Source of the DNA: Flavonifractor sp. AGMB03687 | GTDB taxonomy: Bacteria > Bacillota > Clostridia > Oscillospirales > Oscillospiraceae | Reading direction: 5' to 3' | NCBI RefSeq assembly: GCF_017811815.1 | Contig: NZ_JADKZI010000002.1 | Span: 496,001-560,000 of the forward strand | DNA length: 64,000 nt | Shown: one piece after another, positions 1 through 9,701 of the stretch | Layout of the letters: each line of letters opens with the position of its first letter | How positions within the stretch are numbered: position 1 is the first letter of the stretch | Made by a program: the position numbers and the translations under genes | The notes under the pieces: model-generated | What the model saw: only the letters and a program-made list of their open reading frames with translations | What the model was told of the DNA's origin: nothing | Database searches by the model: none

Positions 1-1655
1 TTTCCAACAGGGTACTTATACAGTTCCCCAAGTAACCAGGCATTTCTAAACATTAGATTGTCGTGTTTCCACTTTCGACCTTCCGGCGTGTATAGGTTTA
101 CGGCTTTCTTTTTGCCTGCGGTTTTCCGATGGTGTACATACGCTATCGGTAAAATGTAATGTCCTTGACATTCCATTATCCGCTTGCACTTCCCATAGTT
201 TTTGTAATCTCCAAGTTTTGGAGATAAGGAACATTTCTTTAAGGGTTTCAGCCGATTATACAATGCCTTGTAGATCGAGTTGTGTATCTCTTGACAATCC
301 GTTGTAATATCCGTTGCCATACAGAAGTAATTGTGTATTCCTCTGACTTCGGAATTGTACAACCGAATGTTAGCAATGGCTTGATTGCTATTACCGCTTC
401 GTTGAATGACTTTGATTTGCTTTTTCAATGCAACCTTTGTGCGCTCAATCGCTTTAGGGCACATATGGGACGCAATGACATCTTTGTTGCCTTTTCTTTT
501 TGTTCTAATCTCAATTCCCAGAAATTCTCCAGATTGTTTCCGAAGATTTACGATTCTGGTCTTTTCCATTGAAACATCAAGGTCAAGGCGTTTTTTGAGC
601 CATTCCGCAACTCCGTATAATGTTTTGTGTGCTTCACTTTTTGTGGCACATAGTATGCGCACGTCATCCGCATAGCGGATGGTGTGCATTTCTTTTAGAT
701 TGGTTTTTCGCATTTCCCGAAAGGAACTTCCTTTACTGAATGTTCCGTTTGGTGCTACTCCACCTTTCCATTTGTACGCAAGTGGATTTTCTCCCCATTG
801 GCTTTCCATATGCCAGTCCAGTTCATTAAGAACGATGTTAGCAAGGAGAGGAGATATAATACCACCTTGCGGTGTGCCTTTTGTGGGTTCTAAGATTGTA
901 CCGTCTGGCATTAGTATTTTTGCCTTTAGTATTTTCTTGATAACACATAGGAGTTGTTTGTCCCTTATACCCATAGCCCACATTTGTCGAATCAACTTTG
1001 AGTGGTTGACATTATCGAAAAATCCTTTTATGTCTACTTCAATCATATAATACAGATTTGACCGATTGATATATCGGTAGACCTCATTTATTGCATTTTC
1101 CGCAGACCTTAGTGGACGGAAACCAAAACTACCATCGAAGAACTTTGCTTCACAAATAGGTTCGAGTATTTGAAGGATACATTGTTGTATCAATCTATCC
1201 CATATACACGGAATACCAAGTGGTCTTGTTTTTCCGTTGGGTTTTGGAATATCCTTTCTTCGGACATTTCTGGGCTGATAGTTGTTAAGAATATTACGCA
1301 CTCGTTTGCATACTACTTCCGGTTCAAGTTTCTCAATATCTGTGATGTTCAGGCCATCAGTTCCAGGTGTTTTACTACCTGCGTTCCGTTTTATGGAACG
1401 GTATGCCATCAATATATTTGCATCCGAAACAATATGCTTCATCAGCTTATCAAAGATAGCACCGTTTTGACTGTCCTTATACAGACTATCTAATAACTCT
1501 TGCTGGTCGTAGTATTCAGCATATCGAAGTTTGTTAATTTTCTTCTGCTTAATCTTTTTGACCTTCTGTATTTCTACAGGCGGTCTTGCTGAAAGTTGTT
1601 CATCCACTGGTTCATCACCTCCATTGTTTGAGGTGCCTCTTTTAGGCTTACTCAC
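1..1655 (-). CDS. ltrA: Group II intron reverse transcriptase/maturase, C-terminus cut by window edge
   Basis: An uninterrupted minus-strand frame runs from about 1661 to the window edge (about 551 codons). It carries the RT fingers and palm: GKTRPLGIP, a conserved Asp block (EVDIKGFFDNV), TPQGGIISPLLANI and the catalytic YADD box near residue 328 (bases 663-674). A thumb/maturase-like region follows (KVALKKQIKVIQRS, NSEVRGIHNYF). The protein should act with the intron RNA in splicing and retrohoming. The start is uncertain: GTG at 1655 or TTG at 1661, neither with a strong ribosome site. No stop codon or frameshift is visible, so it looks intact within the window. Whether a C-terminal endonuclease domain exists cannot be seen. 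Confidence 0.9.
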   Translation of the reverse strand, partial: MSKPKRGTSNNGGDEPVDEQLSARPPVEIQKVKKIKQKKINKLRYAEYYDQQELLDSLYKDSQNGAIFDKLMKHIVSDANILMAYRSIKRNAGSKTPGTDGLNITDIEKLEPEVVCKRVRNILNNYQPRNVRRKDIPKPNGKTRPLGIPCIWDRLIQQCILQILEPICEAKFFDGSFGFRPLRSAENAINEVYRYINRSNLYYMIEVDIKGFFDNVNHSKLIRQMWAMGIRDKQLLCVIKKILKAKILMPDGTILEPTKGTPQGGIISPLLANIVLNELDWHMESQWGENPLAYKWKGGVAPNGTFSKGSSFREMRKTNLKEMHTIRYADDVRILCATKSEAHKTLYGVAEWLKKRLDLDVSMEKTRIVNLRKQSGEFLGIEIRTKRKGNKDVIASHMCPKAIERTKVALKKQIKVIQRSGNSNQAIANIRLYNSEVRGIHNYFCMATDITTDCQEIHNSIYKALYNRLKPLKKCSLSPKLGDYKNYGKCKRIMECQGHYILPIAYVHHRKTAGKKKAVNLYTPEGRKWKHDNLMFRNAWLLGELYKYPVG

Positions 1656-2102
1656 ATCCAATGCTAAGTGATGTTTAGTGTATATTAGTGTAACGACTTG
1701 TGGCCATTCCTTCTGCCTTCATTACAAAGGCTATCTACGGTTCGACCACTACTTTTCAGCACCAGTTCGACGGCTTATTATTCTTCGTCCGCCTATTCTC
1801 ATTTCGAGAACCTGATACCTTTCCTCGTTCCCTTAACTTTATCTGTGCATTTTCTCTTTTAGGTTTCTGCTATAGGCCTGTCGGATTCATATGCGCCTGC
1901 CGCATATAAGGTATTTCATAGTAGCAGATTTTTACTTTACCTCACCGACGTCCCTCTAAGGGGAATCTCCGTGTTTCCACGTTTCGCCAGTTTAGACCCG
2001 TACATTCGCAGATTCGTCAGTACATTTCGTACATTCTAACCATGAGAGATTTATAGACCCCCGACATATCATTTCCCATATCTTTTACTTTAGGTTTTCT
2101 TG

Positions 2103-2140
2103 ACAGGTGGGCTCTAGCCACTTGTGTACCAATCTTTACT
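2103..2140 (-). repeat. Intron-internal direct repeat, copy A
   Basis: About 38 bases, matched by copy B at 2331-2368 with roughly six differences including one indel. Shared cores on the plus strand include CCACTT and TGTACCAAT. The offset is 228 bases. Both copies lie in the ribozyme part, before the RT gene. Confidence 0.75.
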
Positions 2141-2330
2141 TACCTATTTCATTGACTTAGGTACTCTTTCTGCCGACTTCACCGAGCTTCTGACTATTTA
2201 GCTTTCGCTATATATAGCCAGTCGGAGGATTAGGGATAGTCCTTCAAGAGGGTTGCCCAACTTTCGTTGGCTCTATCATTTGACTATTCAAGTTAAGAGT
2301 TCTCCTTAATTATCTATCGTAGCATTTCAA

Positions 2331-2368
2331 ACAGGCGGGTTCTAACCACTTTTGTACCAATTTTACTT
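2331..2368 (-). repeat. Intron-internal direct repeat, copy B
   Basis: Partner of the repeat at 2103-2140, lying about 55-90 bases inside the intron 5' end. The differences are mostly transitions (C/T, G/A), which would suit conserved RNA pairing with G-U wobble. That reading is inference. Confidence 0.75.
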
Positions 2369-2421
2369 TACTACTTCGACTTCTTAAGTGCCTTAGCTTT
2401 TCACTAAGGAACGAGTCGCAC

Positions 2422-4426
2422 CGCTGCCCTGGGCCTTGTGGACGGTGATGGCATATGCTGGCTCCAGCTCCACCAGCATATCCTGGGTGTACTCCACCAC
2501 CCTGCCCTCAAAGTCCACGGTGAGGGTCCCCTCCCGGTTGTCCACCCGGGTAATGGTACCGATATCTCCATTAAAAATACCCATGCCGCTGTCCGCGCCG
2601 TCCCGCCAGAGCACGTCGTAGTTGTTGCGCACCTGCATGACCCGGTCCCCCTGACGGAACACGTACTCGCCGAACCGCTTCTCCGGCTTGTCGGCTCCGG
2701 GCGGATTCACCGCCTCCTGAATGGCCCGGTTGAGGGAGGCGGTACCGGTGACCCGCTTGCGGGTGGGCGACAGAACCTGGATCTGGTCGGCGGGAATGCC
2801 CATATTGTTGGGCAGCCGGGTCTGGATCAGCTCCACAATGGTCTCGGCCGCCCGGGCCGGGTCCTTCCGGCGGAGGAAGAAGAAATCATGCTCCCGGTCC
2901 TTCAGGTCGGGCAGCTTGCCCTGGTTGACCCCGTGGGCGTTGCGGACGATGGCGCTCTCGGCGGCCTGCCGGAAAATTTCGGTGAGCCGCACCATGGGAA
3001 TGGCTCCGCTGCGGATGAGATCGGAAAACAGATTGCCCGGGCCCACGCTGGGAAGCTGGTCCGGGTCTCCCACCAAAATCAGGCGGCAGTCGTCCCGTAG
3101 GGCGGCCAGCAGCCCCTGCATCAGCACGATGTCCACCATGGAGGTCTCATCCACGATGACGGCGTCCGCCTTCAGGGGATCGCTCTCGTCGTGGGCGAAG
3201 ATCAGTTTGCCGGAGCGGGGGTCGTACTGGGTCTCCAGCAGTCGGTGGATGGTGTACCCCTCCGCCCCGCACAGCTCTCCCAGCCGCTTGGCGGCCCGGC
3301 CGGTGGGGGCGGCCAGGGCAGTCTCCAGCCCCAGCTGGTCAAAGAGGGCCAGCACACCCCGCAGTGAGGTGGTCTTACCGGTACCGGGGCCGCCGGTGAG
3401 AAGCATCACCTGACTGGTTGCCGCCAGAGCCACCGCCTCCCGCTGCTGGGGAGCATACACGATGCCCTGATCCTCCTGGATGCGGTCGATGAGATCGTCC
3501 AGCCCGTGGGGGGCCACCAGCTCCCCACGGGACATCTCGGTGAGCCGCCAGGCCACATACTGCTCGGCCTCGCACAGGGCCTGGAGGTAGACGGCCTCCT
3601 CCCCTGCTACCGGTTCCTGGATCACCTCGCCCCGCTCCAGCAGGGTCTCCAGGGCGTCCTCCAGGCTCTCCCCCTCCACGCCAATGAGCTGGCCGGTGGC
3701 CATCAGCAGCTTGCGCCGGGGCAGGAAGGCGTGGCCGTTGTCCAGATTGTAGGTCAGTTCAAAGAGGAGGGCCGCCTCAATGCGCTGGGGGTCGTCCCCC
3801 TCCATGCCCATGGACAGGGCCAGGGCATCGGCAGTGGAGAAATCCACCCCCAGCTCCTCGTCCACCATCAGGTAGGGGTTGCCCCGGATGACCTCCAGAG
3901 CCCGGTCCCCGTACCGGCGGTACAGGGGCATGGCCAGCTGGAGGGGCACCTCATGCTCCCCCAGGAAGGCCAGCAGCCGCCGCATACCCATCTGGAGCCG
4001 GAAATTCTCGCCGATGGTCAGGGCCTTTTTGCGGGTGATGCCGCGGATTTTGGTGAGCTGCTCCGGGTTCTCCTCCAGCACGGTGAGGGCATCCTCCCCG
4101 AACTCCTCGATCATCCTCCGGGCAGTGGCAGCGCCGATGCCCCGCACCGCGCCGGAGGACAGGTAATCGAAGATGGCCTTGGCCCCGGCGGGGAGCCGCC
4201 GCTCCACCGTCTCCGCCTTGAACTGCTCGCCGTAGGAGGCATGGCGGGTCCAGGTGCCCTGGACCGAGATGCCCTCGCCGGGGGCTACTCCCGGCATACA
4301 GCCCACCACGGTGACCAGCGCCCCGTCCCCGATGTCAAGACGAAGCACCGTGTAGCCGTTCTCCTCGTTCTGGTAGATGACGGCTGACACGGTGCCCTGC
4401 ATATAATCCTGTTCCGCCTCCTGCAT
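2422..4426 (-). pseudogene. recD2: RecD2-type SF1B helicase, 5' exon interrupted by group II intron
   Basis: 668 codons plus one base of a RecD2/TraA-family 5'-3' DNA helicase for repair and recombination. Visible: an N-terminal OB-like domain, tandem helix-hairpin-helix (residues ~90-140), Walker A GGPGTGKTT (345-353), Walker B DETSM (426-430), GDPDQLPS (~453-460), and motif VI ending HKAQGS, where the intron starts. The family norm is about 730-750 residues, so some 70 residues should lie in the 3' exon left of the window. Reading on into the intron adds only nine residues before a stop. The ribosome site AAGGAGGGG precedes the ATG. If the intron splices, the gene is functional; otherwise it loses the motif VI arginine region. 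Confidence 0.88.
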
Positions 4427-4488
4427 GGCTGCCCCTCCTTGTGTTACTCGGAGAATATGATACCATCTGGCGGCGGATTTGTCGAACG

Positions 4489-4824
4489 CTATTTTTCTGT
4501 GATGTACTGGCTGAGACGGTCGGCGGGACAGACCACCACCCCGGTGGCGCCAGACAGCAGCGCGGCGGCCACAGCCTTTCCTGTGGGGTCCAGGCCGCCA
4601 TCGGCAATGACAATGGTGAATTGCTTCTTCTTATGGCCCCGCAGCCAGAGAAGGCTCTTCACATCCTGTTCCAGATGCTCCCCCTCCCCCGCCGCCGGGA
4701 CCACGGCGTACACCGGGCCGCTCCAGTCCTCCGGCAGCAGCATCTGACCAAAGAGGGCCCAGCCCAGAGCCAGCAGTCCGATGGCCGCCAGCAGGGCCAG
4801 GACCACCTGTAAAATTCCGTCCAA
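4489..4824 (-). CDS. Small single-pass membrane protein, function unknown
   Basis: 111 residues from a TTG start preceded by GGAGGTG at good spacing. Residues ~5-30 form one hydrophobic segment. The rest is a soluble tail with an alternating hydrophobic pattern (VYAVVPAAGEGEHLEQ; FTIVIADGGLDPTGK), loosely like the nucleotide-sugar-binding start of a glycosyltransferase but far too short to be one. It lies between recD2 and the export protein on the same strand and is probably co-transcribed with them. I do not recognise the family. Confidence 0.6.
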   Translation of the reverse strand: MDGILQVVLALLAAIGLLALGWALFGQMLLPEDWSGPVYAVVPAAGEGEHLEQDVKSLLWLRGHKKKQFTIVIADGGLDPTGKAVAAALLSGATGVVVCPADRLSQYITEK

Positions 4825-4871
4825 GTCCCTTCACCTCCGCATTATCCTATGCAAGGAGGGGCAAAAGGGAC

Positions 4872-5363
4872 TCAGCCTCCTACGGTGGACACCACCACGC
4901 CGGTGGCGAAGGTCATAATAAGCCCGGCGGTAATCACGCCCAGGAAGATGGAGGGCAGGGCCTTCCGCAGAGGCATATTCAGAAAAGCGGCCGCCAGAGC
5001 GCCCGTCCAGGCGCCGGTACCGGGCAGCGGGATGGCCACAAAGAGCCACAGGCCGATATACTTGTACTTGGTTACCTTCTGCCCCTTCAGGTGGGCCTTC
5101 TTCTCCAGCTTATCCACCAGCCGGTTCAGTTTGGCCGATTTCCGGCGCATCCAATAAAAAATCCGGCGGATATAGACAATAATAAAGGGGATGGGCAGCA
5201 TGTTGCCGATGATGGCGGCAATGAGGGCCTGCGCCGGGGCCAGTCCCAGTGCGGTACCGAAGGGCACACCGCCCCGCAGCTCGATGATGGGCACCATGGA
5301 GACCAGCATGGTAAACAACATTTCGCCCAGATCATTGTGCGTAAACCATTCTAACAGATCCAA
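4872..5363 (-). CDS. Putative small multidrug export protein (COG2426 family)
   Basis: 163 residues, with about four membrane segments. The family signature is an N-terminal hydrophobic stretch followed by PIIELRGGVPFG and a Pro/Gly-rich C-terminal helix (IPLPGTGAWTGALAAAFL). The call matches the Sm_multidrug_ex family, whose transport role is poorly proven. The start is TTG with GAGGTG about eight bases upstream. It is divergent from pyrE. The real substrate is unknown. Confidence 0.72.
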   Translation of the reverse strand: MDLLEWFTHNDLGEMLFTMLVSMVPIIELRGGVPFGTALGLAPAQALIAAIIGNMLPIPFIIVYIRRIFYWMRRKSAKLNRLVDKLEKKAHLKGQKVTKYKYIGLWLFVAIPLPGTGAWTGALAAAFLNMPLRKALPSIFLGVITAGLIMTFATGVVVSTVGG

Positions 5364-5468
5364 AACCGAAACACCTCGCTATGTCAGTTTCTGTATTGTA
5401 TCACAGGGTGAATAAAAAGACCATTTAAAAATGATGAAAGCAGACGTTTTTTTAGACGGCACAGGCTC

Positions 5469-5497
5469 TTGTTCTGTTCCGTAATAAATGATATAAT
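5469..5497 (+). promoter_or_regulatory. Sigma-A promoter for pyrE
   Basis: TTGTTC at 5469-5474 and TATAAT at 5492-5497, spacer 17. The pyrE ATG follows 35 bases later. No PyrR attenuator is visible. Confidence 0.7.
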
Positions 5498-5531
5498 AGT
5501 TCGACAATTTCGGGAAGTGAGGTTTTCTGAC

Positions 5532-6206
5532 ATGACCTACAAAGAAGAATTCATTACCTTTATGGTGCGCTCCGGCGTGCTCACTTTTGGTGATTTCACC
5601 ACCAAATCCGGCCGCAAGACCCCCTATTTCATTAACACCGGCAACTACAAGACCGGCGCTCAGGCCGCCAAGCTGGGCGACTACTACGCCGCCTGCATCC
5701 AGGAGAACCTGCCTGAGGGCGTGACCTGCCTGTTTGGCCCCGCCTACAAGGGCATCCCTCTGGCTGTCACCGCCGCCGCCTCCCTGTACCGCAACTACGA
5801 CCGCGACCTGCCCTACTGCTTCAACCGCAAGGAGGCCAAGGACCACGGCGAGGGCGGCTCCATGGTGGGCTACAAGCCCCAGGACGGGGACGATGTGGTC
5901 ATCGTGGAGGACGTGGTCACCGCCGGCACCGCCGTGCGCGAGACCATCGAGCTCTTCAAGCACGTGGCCAACGTGAACATGAAGGCCCTCATCGTGTCCG
6001 TGGACCGCATGGAGCGGGGCACCAAGGACTGCTCCACCCTGGACGAGCTGCGTGAGGACTATGGCATCCAGGTGTTCCCCATCGTCACCGTCAAGGAGAT
6101 CATCTCCTTCCTCCACAACAAGGAGATCGACGGCAAGGTGTACATCGACGACGAGATGAAGGGCAAGATGGAAGCCTACCTGGCCCAGTACGGCGCCAAG
6201 GCCTAA
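5532..6206 (+). CDS. pyrE: Orotate phosphoribosyltransferase
   Basis: 224 residues. Converts orotate and PRPP to OMP, the fifth step of pyrimidine synthesis, in the cytoplasm. The PRPP-binding loop appears as VVIVEDVVTAGTAVRE, and the N-terminal region has the substrate-contacting FTTKSGRKTPYFINTG. The start chosen is ATG 5532 (MTYKEEF), because a GAGG site lies upstream and the longer in-frame extension overlaps the promoter. The other pyrimidine genes are 43 kb away at 49-53 kb. radC follows after 33 bases and is probably in the same transcript. Confidence 0.95.
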   Translation: MTYKEEFITFMVRSGVLTFGDFTTKSGRKTPYFINTGNYKTGAQAAKLGDYYAACIQENLPEGVTCLFGPAYKGIPLAVTAAASLYRNYDRDLPYCFNRKEAKDHGEGGSMVGYKPQDGDDVVIVEDVVTAGTAVRETIELFKHVANVNMKALIVSVDRMERGTKDCSTLDELREDYGIQVFPIVTVKEIISFLHNKEIDGKVYIDDEMKGKMEAYLAQYGAKA

Positions 6207-6239
6207 GCATTCCGGTATGAAAGGAGGAGGAGTCCGGCC

Positions 6240-6914
6240 ATGGGTACCCACGACGGTCACCGTCAGCGGCTGAAAACTGAATTTCTGGCCCGGCCGGACT
6301 CCTTCCCCGACCATAAGCTGCTGGAGCTGCTGCTCTTTTACGCCAATCCCCGCAGTGACACCAATCCCCTGGCTCATGAGCTGCTGGACCGGTTCGGATC
6401 ACTGGCCGGCGTGCTGGACGCCACCCCTGAGGAGCTGCAGAAGGTCAAAGGGGTGGGCGAGCACGCCGCTGTGCTCTTCAAAACAGCCAAGGAGCTGGCG
6501 GGCCGGTATCTCACCGCCCGCACCCAGATGGACGACATCGCCCGCAATTCCCGGGACTATTTTGCCCTGCTTCAGCCCTATTTTTTCGGGGCCCGCAACG
6601 AGCAGCTCTGCCTGCTATGCATGGACGGCAAAGGCAAAGTCCTAGGCATCCGCAAGCTGGGCGAGGGCAACGTGAACGCTGTCAACGTCACCACCCGGCT
6701 CATCGCCGAGGCAGCCCTCTCCCTCAACGCCGCCGGGGTGGTGCTGGCCCACAACCACGTCTCCGGCATCGCCTTCCCCTCCGGGGACGACATCGCCACC
6801 ACCAACAGTCTGGCCCCCATCCTGGCCAAGCTGGGCGTGGAGCTGGTGGACCACGTGATCTTCGTAGATGACGACATGGTGTCTTTGCGGGACAGCGGCT
6901 TCTACAAGCCATAG
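6240..6914 (+). CDS. radC: RadC-family JAB/MPN domain protein
   Basis: 224 residues. The N-terminal helix-hairpin-helix (PEELQKVKGVGEHAA, residues ~62-76) is followed by the JAMM metallopeptidase-like domain. Its zinc signature is HNHVSG...PSGDD, where Val replaces the usual Pro of HNHPSG; the two His and the Asp are kept. The true role of RadC proteins is unsettled: the old DNA-repair name is not well supported. The ribosome site AAAGGAGGAG precedes the ATG. It lies between pyrE and the uvrB promoter. Confidence 0.9.
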   Translation: MGTHDGHRQRLKTEFLARPDSFPDHKLLELLLFYANPRSDTNPLAHELLDRFGSLAGVLDATPEELQKVKGVGEHAAVLFKTAKELAGRYLTARTQMDDIARNSRDYFALLQPYFFGARNEQLCLLCMDGKGKVLGIRKLGEGNVNAVNVTTRLIAEAALSLNAAGVVLAHNHVSGIAFPSGDDIATTNSLAPILAKLGVELVDHVIFVDDDMVSLRDSGFYKP

Positions 6915-6935
6915 GAACATTTATTCGATTACCCG

Positions 6936-6964
6936 TTGCAATGGAACTGATGTTCTGATACAAT
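6936..6964 (+). promoter_or_regulatory. uvrB promoter
   Basis: TTGCAA at 6936-6941 and TACAAT at 6959-6964 with a 17-base spacer. The spacer carries the LexA box. The uvrB start lies 20 bases downstream of the -10. Confidence 0.8.
6944..6955 (+). promoter_or_regulatory. LexA (SOS) box inside the uvrB promoter
   Basis: GAAC-TGAT-GTTC, an exact match to the Firmicutes LexA core GAACNNNNGTTC, lying between the -35 and -10 hexamers. LexA bound here would exclude RNA polymerase, so uvrB and probably the genes behind it should be DNA-damage induced. Confidence 0.85.
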
Positions 6965-6983
6965 GGGACCACGAGGTGATGGT

Positions 6984-8945
6984 ATGCCCAAATTTGAAGT
7001 AGTCAGCGAATACTCCCCCGCCGGCGATCAGCCCGAGGCCATCGCTGCCCTGGCGGCGGGCATTGAAAACGGTCTGGATGAGCAGACCCTGCTGGGCGTC
7101 ACCGGTTCGGGCAAAACCTTCACCATGGCCAAGGTCATCGAGGCGGTTCAGCGCCCCACCCTGGTGCTGGCCCACAACAAGACCCTGGCCGCCCAGCTGT
7201 GCGCCGAGTTCAAGGAGTTCTTCCCCAACAACGCGGTGGAGTACTTCGTGTCCTACTACGATTACTACCAGCCCGAGGCCTATATCCCCCACACCGACAC
7301 CTTTATTGAAAAGGATTCGGCGGTGAACGAGGAGATCGACCGGCTGCGGCTGGCGGCCACCGCCTCCCTGATGGAGCGGCGGGACGTGATCGTGGTGTCC
7401 TCGGTGTCCTGCATCTACGGCCTGGGCGAGCCGGAGGATTTTGCCAAAATGATGGTGTCCCTCCGGGTAGGCGCCCAGATGGAGCGGGATGAACTCTTAA
7501 AAAAGCTGGTAGCCATCCGCTATGAGCGCAACGATATCGCCTTTGAGCGCAATATGTTCCGAGTCCGGGGAGACACGGTGGAGATCTTCCCCGCCTACTG
7601 GAAGGATTCCGCCATCCGGGTGGAGTTTTTCGGCGACGAGATCGACCGCATCAGCGAGATCAACGTGGTCACCGGCACCCCTATCCGGCGGCTGAATACC
7701 ATCCCCATCTGGCCCGCCACTCACTACGTCACCCCCAAGGAGAAGATGGACGCCGCCATCCAGGAGATTTATAAGGAACTGGAGGAGCGGGTGGCCTTCT
7801 TCGAAAAGGAGGGCAAGCTCATCGAGGCCCAGCGCATCAAGCAGCGCACCATGTACGACGTGGAGATGATGCAGGAGCTGGGCTACTGCACCGGCATCGA
7901 GAACTACAGCCGGGTCATTGAGGGACGCCCCGCCGGGTCGCCTCCCCACACCCTGCTGGACTATTTCCCCAAGGATTTTGTTCTCTTCATCGACGAGAGC
8001 CACGTGACCCTGCCCCAGGTGCGGGCCATGTACAACGGCGACCGGGCACGAAAGACCTCCCTGGTGGACTACGGCTTCCGTCTCCCCTGCGCCTTCGACA
8101 ACCGGCCCCTGAAGTTTGAGGAGTTCCAGAAGCGGCTCAACCAGGTGGTGTACGTGTCCGCCACCCCCGGCGAGTACGAGCGGGAGCGCTCCGGCCAGAT
8201 CGTAGAGCAGGTCATCCGCCCCACCGGCCTGCTGGACCCCAAGATCGAGGTGCGCCCGGTGGAAGGCCAGATCGACGATCTCATTGGAGAGATCAACGAC
8301 CGTACCGCCCGGAAGGAGCGGGTGCTGGTCACCACCCTGACCAAGAAGATGGCGGAGGATCTCACCGCCTATCTCACCAACGCGGGCATCAAGGTGCGGT
8401 ATATGCACCACGACATCGACACCATCGAGCGGATGGAGATCATCCGGGACCTGCGGCTGGGTACCTTCGACGTGCTGGTGGGCATCAACCTGCTGCGCGA
8501 GGGCCTGGACCTGCCGGAGGTCTCCCTGGTGGCCATTCTGGACGCCGACAAGGAGGGCTTTCTCCGCTCGGAGACCTCCCTCATCCAGACCATCGGCCGT
8601 GCCGCCCGAAACGCCCAGGGTCTGGTGGTCATGTACGCCGACTCCATTACCCCCTCCATGCGCCGGGCCATTGACGAGACCGAGCGCCGCCGGGCCAAGC
8701 AGGACGCCTTCAACCAGGCCCACGGCATCGTGCCCAAGACCGTCATCAAGTCGGTGCGGGACGTCATCGACCTATCCGAGGACAAGGGCGAGCTGCCCCA
8801 CTCCAAGAAGGCTCTGTCCAAGAAGGAGAAGGAGGCCGCCATCGCCAAGCTGGAGAAGGAGATGAAAGAGGCCTCCAAGCGATTGGAATTCGAGTACGCC
8901 GCCGTCCTCCGGGACCGCATCATCGAGCTGCGGGGCCAGGGGTGA
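6984..8945 (+). CDS. uvrB: Excinuclease ABC subunit B
   Basis: 653 residues, the usual length. The damage-verifying helicase-like subunit of nucleotide excision repair, loaded by UvrA and partner of UvrC. Walker [11 protein letters not shown] is near the N-terminus, then the beta-hairpin [13 protein letters not shown], helicase motifs ([28 protein letters not shown]), and a C-terminal UVR coiled coil ([21 protein letters not shown]) that binds UvrC. ATG 6984 is preferred because GAGGTG lies just upstream; the ATG at 6963 sits on the -10. Under LexA control by sequence. Confidence 0.97.
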   Translation: MPKFEVVSEYSPAGDQPEAIAALAAGIENGLDEQTLLGVTGSGKTFTMAKVIEAVQRPTLVLAHNKTLAAQLCAEFKEFFPNNAVEYFVSYYDYYQPEAYIPHTDTFIEKDSAVNEEIDRLRLAATASLMERRDVIVVSSVSCIYGLGEPEDFAKMMVSLRVGAQMERDELLKKLVAIRYERNDIAFERNMFRVRGDTVEIFPAYWKDSAIRVEFFGDEIDRISEINVVTGTPIRRLNTIPIWPATHYVTPKEKMDAAIQEIYKELEERVAFFEKEGKLIEAQRIKQRTMYDVEMMQELGYCTGIENYSRVIEGRPAGSPPHTLLDYFPKDFVLFIDESHVTLPQVRAMYNGDRARKTSLVDYGFRLPCAFDNRPLKFEEFQKRLNQVVYVSATPGEYERERSGQIVEQVIRPTGLLDPKIEVRPVEGQIDDLIGEINDRTARKERVLVTTLTKKMAEDLTAYLTNAGIKVRYMHHDIDTIERMEIIRDLRLGTFDVLVGINLLREGLDLPEVSLVAILDADKEGFLRSETSLIQTIGRAARNAQGLVVMYADSITPSMRRAIDETERRRAKQDAFNQAHGIVPKTVIKSVRDVIDLSEDKGELPHSKKALSKKEKEAAIAKLEKEMKEASKRLEFEYAAVLRDRIIELRGQG

Positions 8946-8969
8946 CCTCTTACAAGGAGGGCTGTTATT

Positions 8970-9671
8970 ATGTACGACCGGCTGAAAAAGATCCTGCCCA
9001 TTGTCTTGATCGTCATCGTCGCCATTTTCTCAGTCCTTTACCTGTTCATTAGCCGCCAGCACGGCGTGGAATACCAGGACACCCTCTACTTCCCTGTCAC
9101 GGAGGGCGATACCACGGTGTACTCCGCCAAGGTAGGCGGCCAGCCCGCCTCCTTTACAGTTCAGGGCGACACCGTCACCTACCGCTGGGGGGACACGGTC
9201 TACGGTCCCTATACGGTTCGGGAGGATTCCGCTGCTATACCATCCGACGAGTATTGGGATCGCATTCTCACCGGTGTGGAGATCCGCAAGGGGGACCAGG
9301 TCCTGTTTCGGGGTGGCTACGACTGGAATCTGAACCTTCTGGTCAAGGAGAACGGCCAGAAATCTGTCGGCACATCATCTCCTGAACACCCCAACCTGCT
9401 CGCCCTCATCCGATTTTCCCAGCGGCCCGAAGCAGACACCCACCGGGGCGCCCCCCTGATGTGGTTTTTGGGCCTTCTTCTGGCCGGGGTCACTGTCCTG
9501 CTGATCCGGTTTGATGACGCCATCTTCCGGTTTAACCTGTTCTTTCGGGTCAGGCATCCGGAGGACGCCGAGCCCTCCGACTGGGAACTTACTAGCCGGG
9601 TTCTGAGCTGGCTGGCATTTACCGTCTTTTCCTTCGGCGTATTTCTCGCCGGACTTATTATCATTAGCTGA
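8970..9671 (+). CDS. Membrane-anchored hypothetical protein
   Basis: 233 residues. One N-terminal membrane segment (residues ~8-27), an extracytoplasmic beta-rich domain of about 120 residues (repeated short strands such as GDTVTYRWGDTVYGPY), then two C-terminal membrane helices. I do not recognise a family. It starts 24 bases after uvrB behind AAGGAGG, so it belongs to the uvrB transcript unless there is an internal promoter, which I did not find. A role in a damage response is only guilt by association. Confidence 0.7.
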   Translation: MYDRLKKILPIVLIVIVAIFSVLYLFISRQHGVEYQDTLYFPVTEGDTTVYSAKVGGQPASFTVQGDTVTYRWGDTVYGPYTVREDSAAIPSDEYWDRILTGVEIRKGDQVLFRGGYDWNLNLLVKENGQKSVGTSSPEHPNLLALIRFSQRPEADTHRGAPLMWFLGLLLAGVTVLLIRFDDAIFRFNLFFRVRHPEDAEPSDWELTSRVLSWLAFTVFSFGVFLAGLIIIS

Positions 9672-9701
9672 CCAAACATCATAAAAAGTGAGGTTTTTGT
9701 C

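Larger units (their letters stand above)
1..2421 (-). mobile_element. Group II intron (5' part; 3' end beyond the window) inserted in recD2
   Basis: On the minus strand the GC-rich recD2 reading frame changes abruptly into AT-rich sequence that starts GTGCGACTCG, matching the group II 5' consensus GUGYG. About 760 nt of non-coding sequence (ribozyme domains I-III) is followed by a reverse transcriptase ORF, the usual layout with the ORF in domain IV. The first intron base is 2421 and the last exon base is 2422. Domains V and VI and the 3' splice site lie left of base 1. I found no convincing EBS1/EBS2 pairing with the exon bases GCAGCG, so the exact boundary rests on the GUGCG motif and on interruption of the conserved QGSE motif of RecD2. 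Confidence 0.88.
1662..2421 (-). ncRNA. Group II intron ribozyme, 5' domains
   Basis: This is the non-coding 5' portion of the intron RNA between the splice site and the RT gene. It is AT-rich and holds no supported gene. It contains hairpins with GNRA-like loops, for example CCAAC-GAAA-GUUGG near 2257-2272. It also holds two copies of a ~38-base sequence (listed as repeats). Domain boundaries cannot be drawn reliably without folding. Confidence 0.7.

Noticed and set aside
2255..2260. UUGGGC in the intron as EBS2 for exon GCCCAG
   Set aside because: It can pair, but the same bases close a CCAAC-GAAA-GUUGG hairpin, so it is probably not free to bind the exon.
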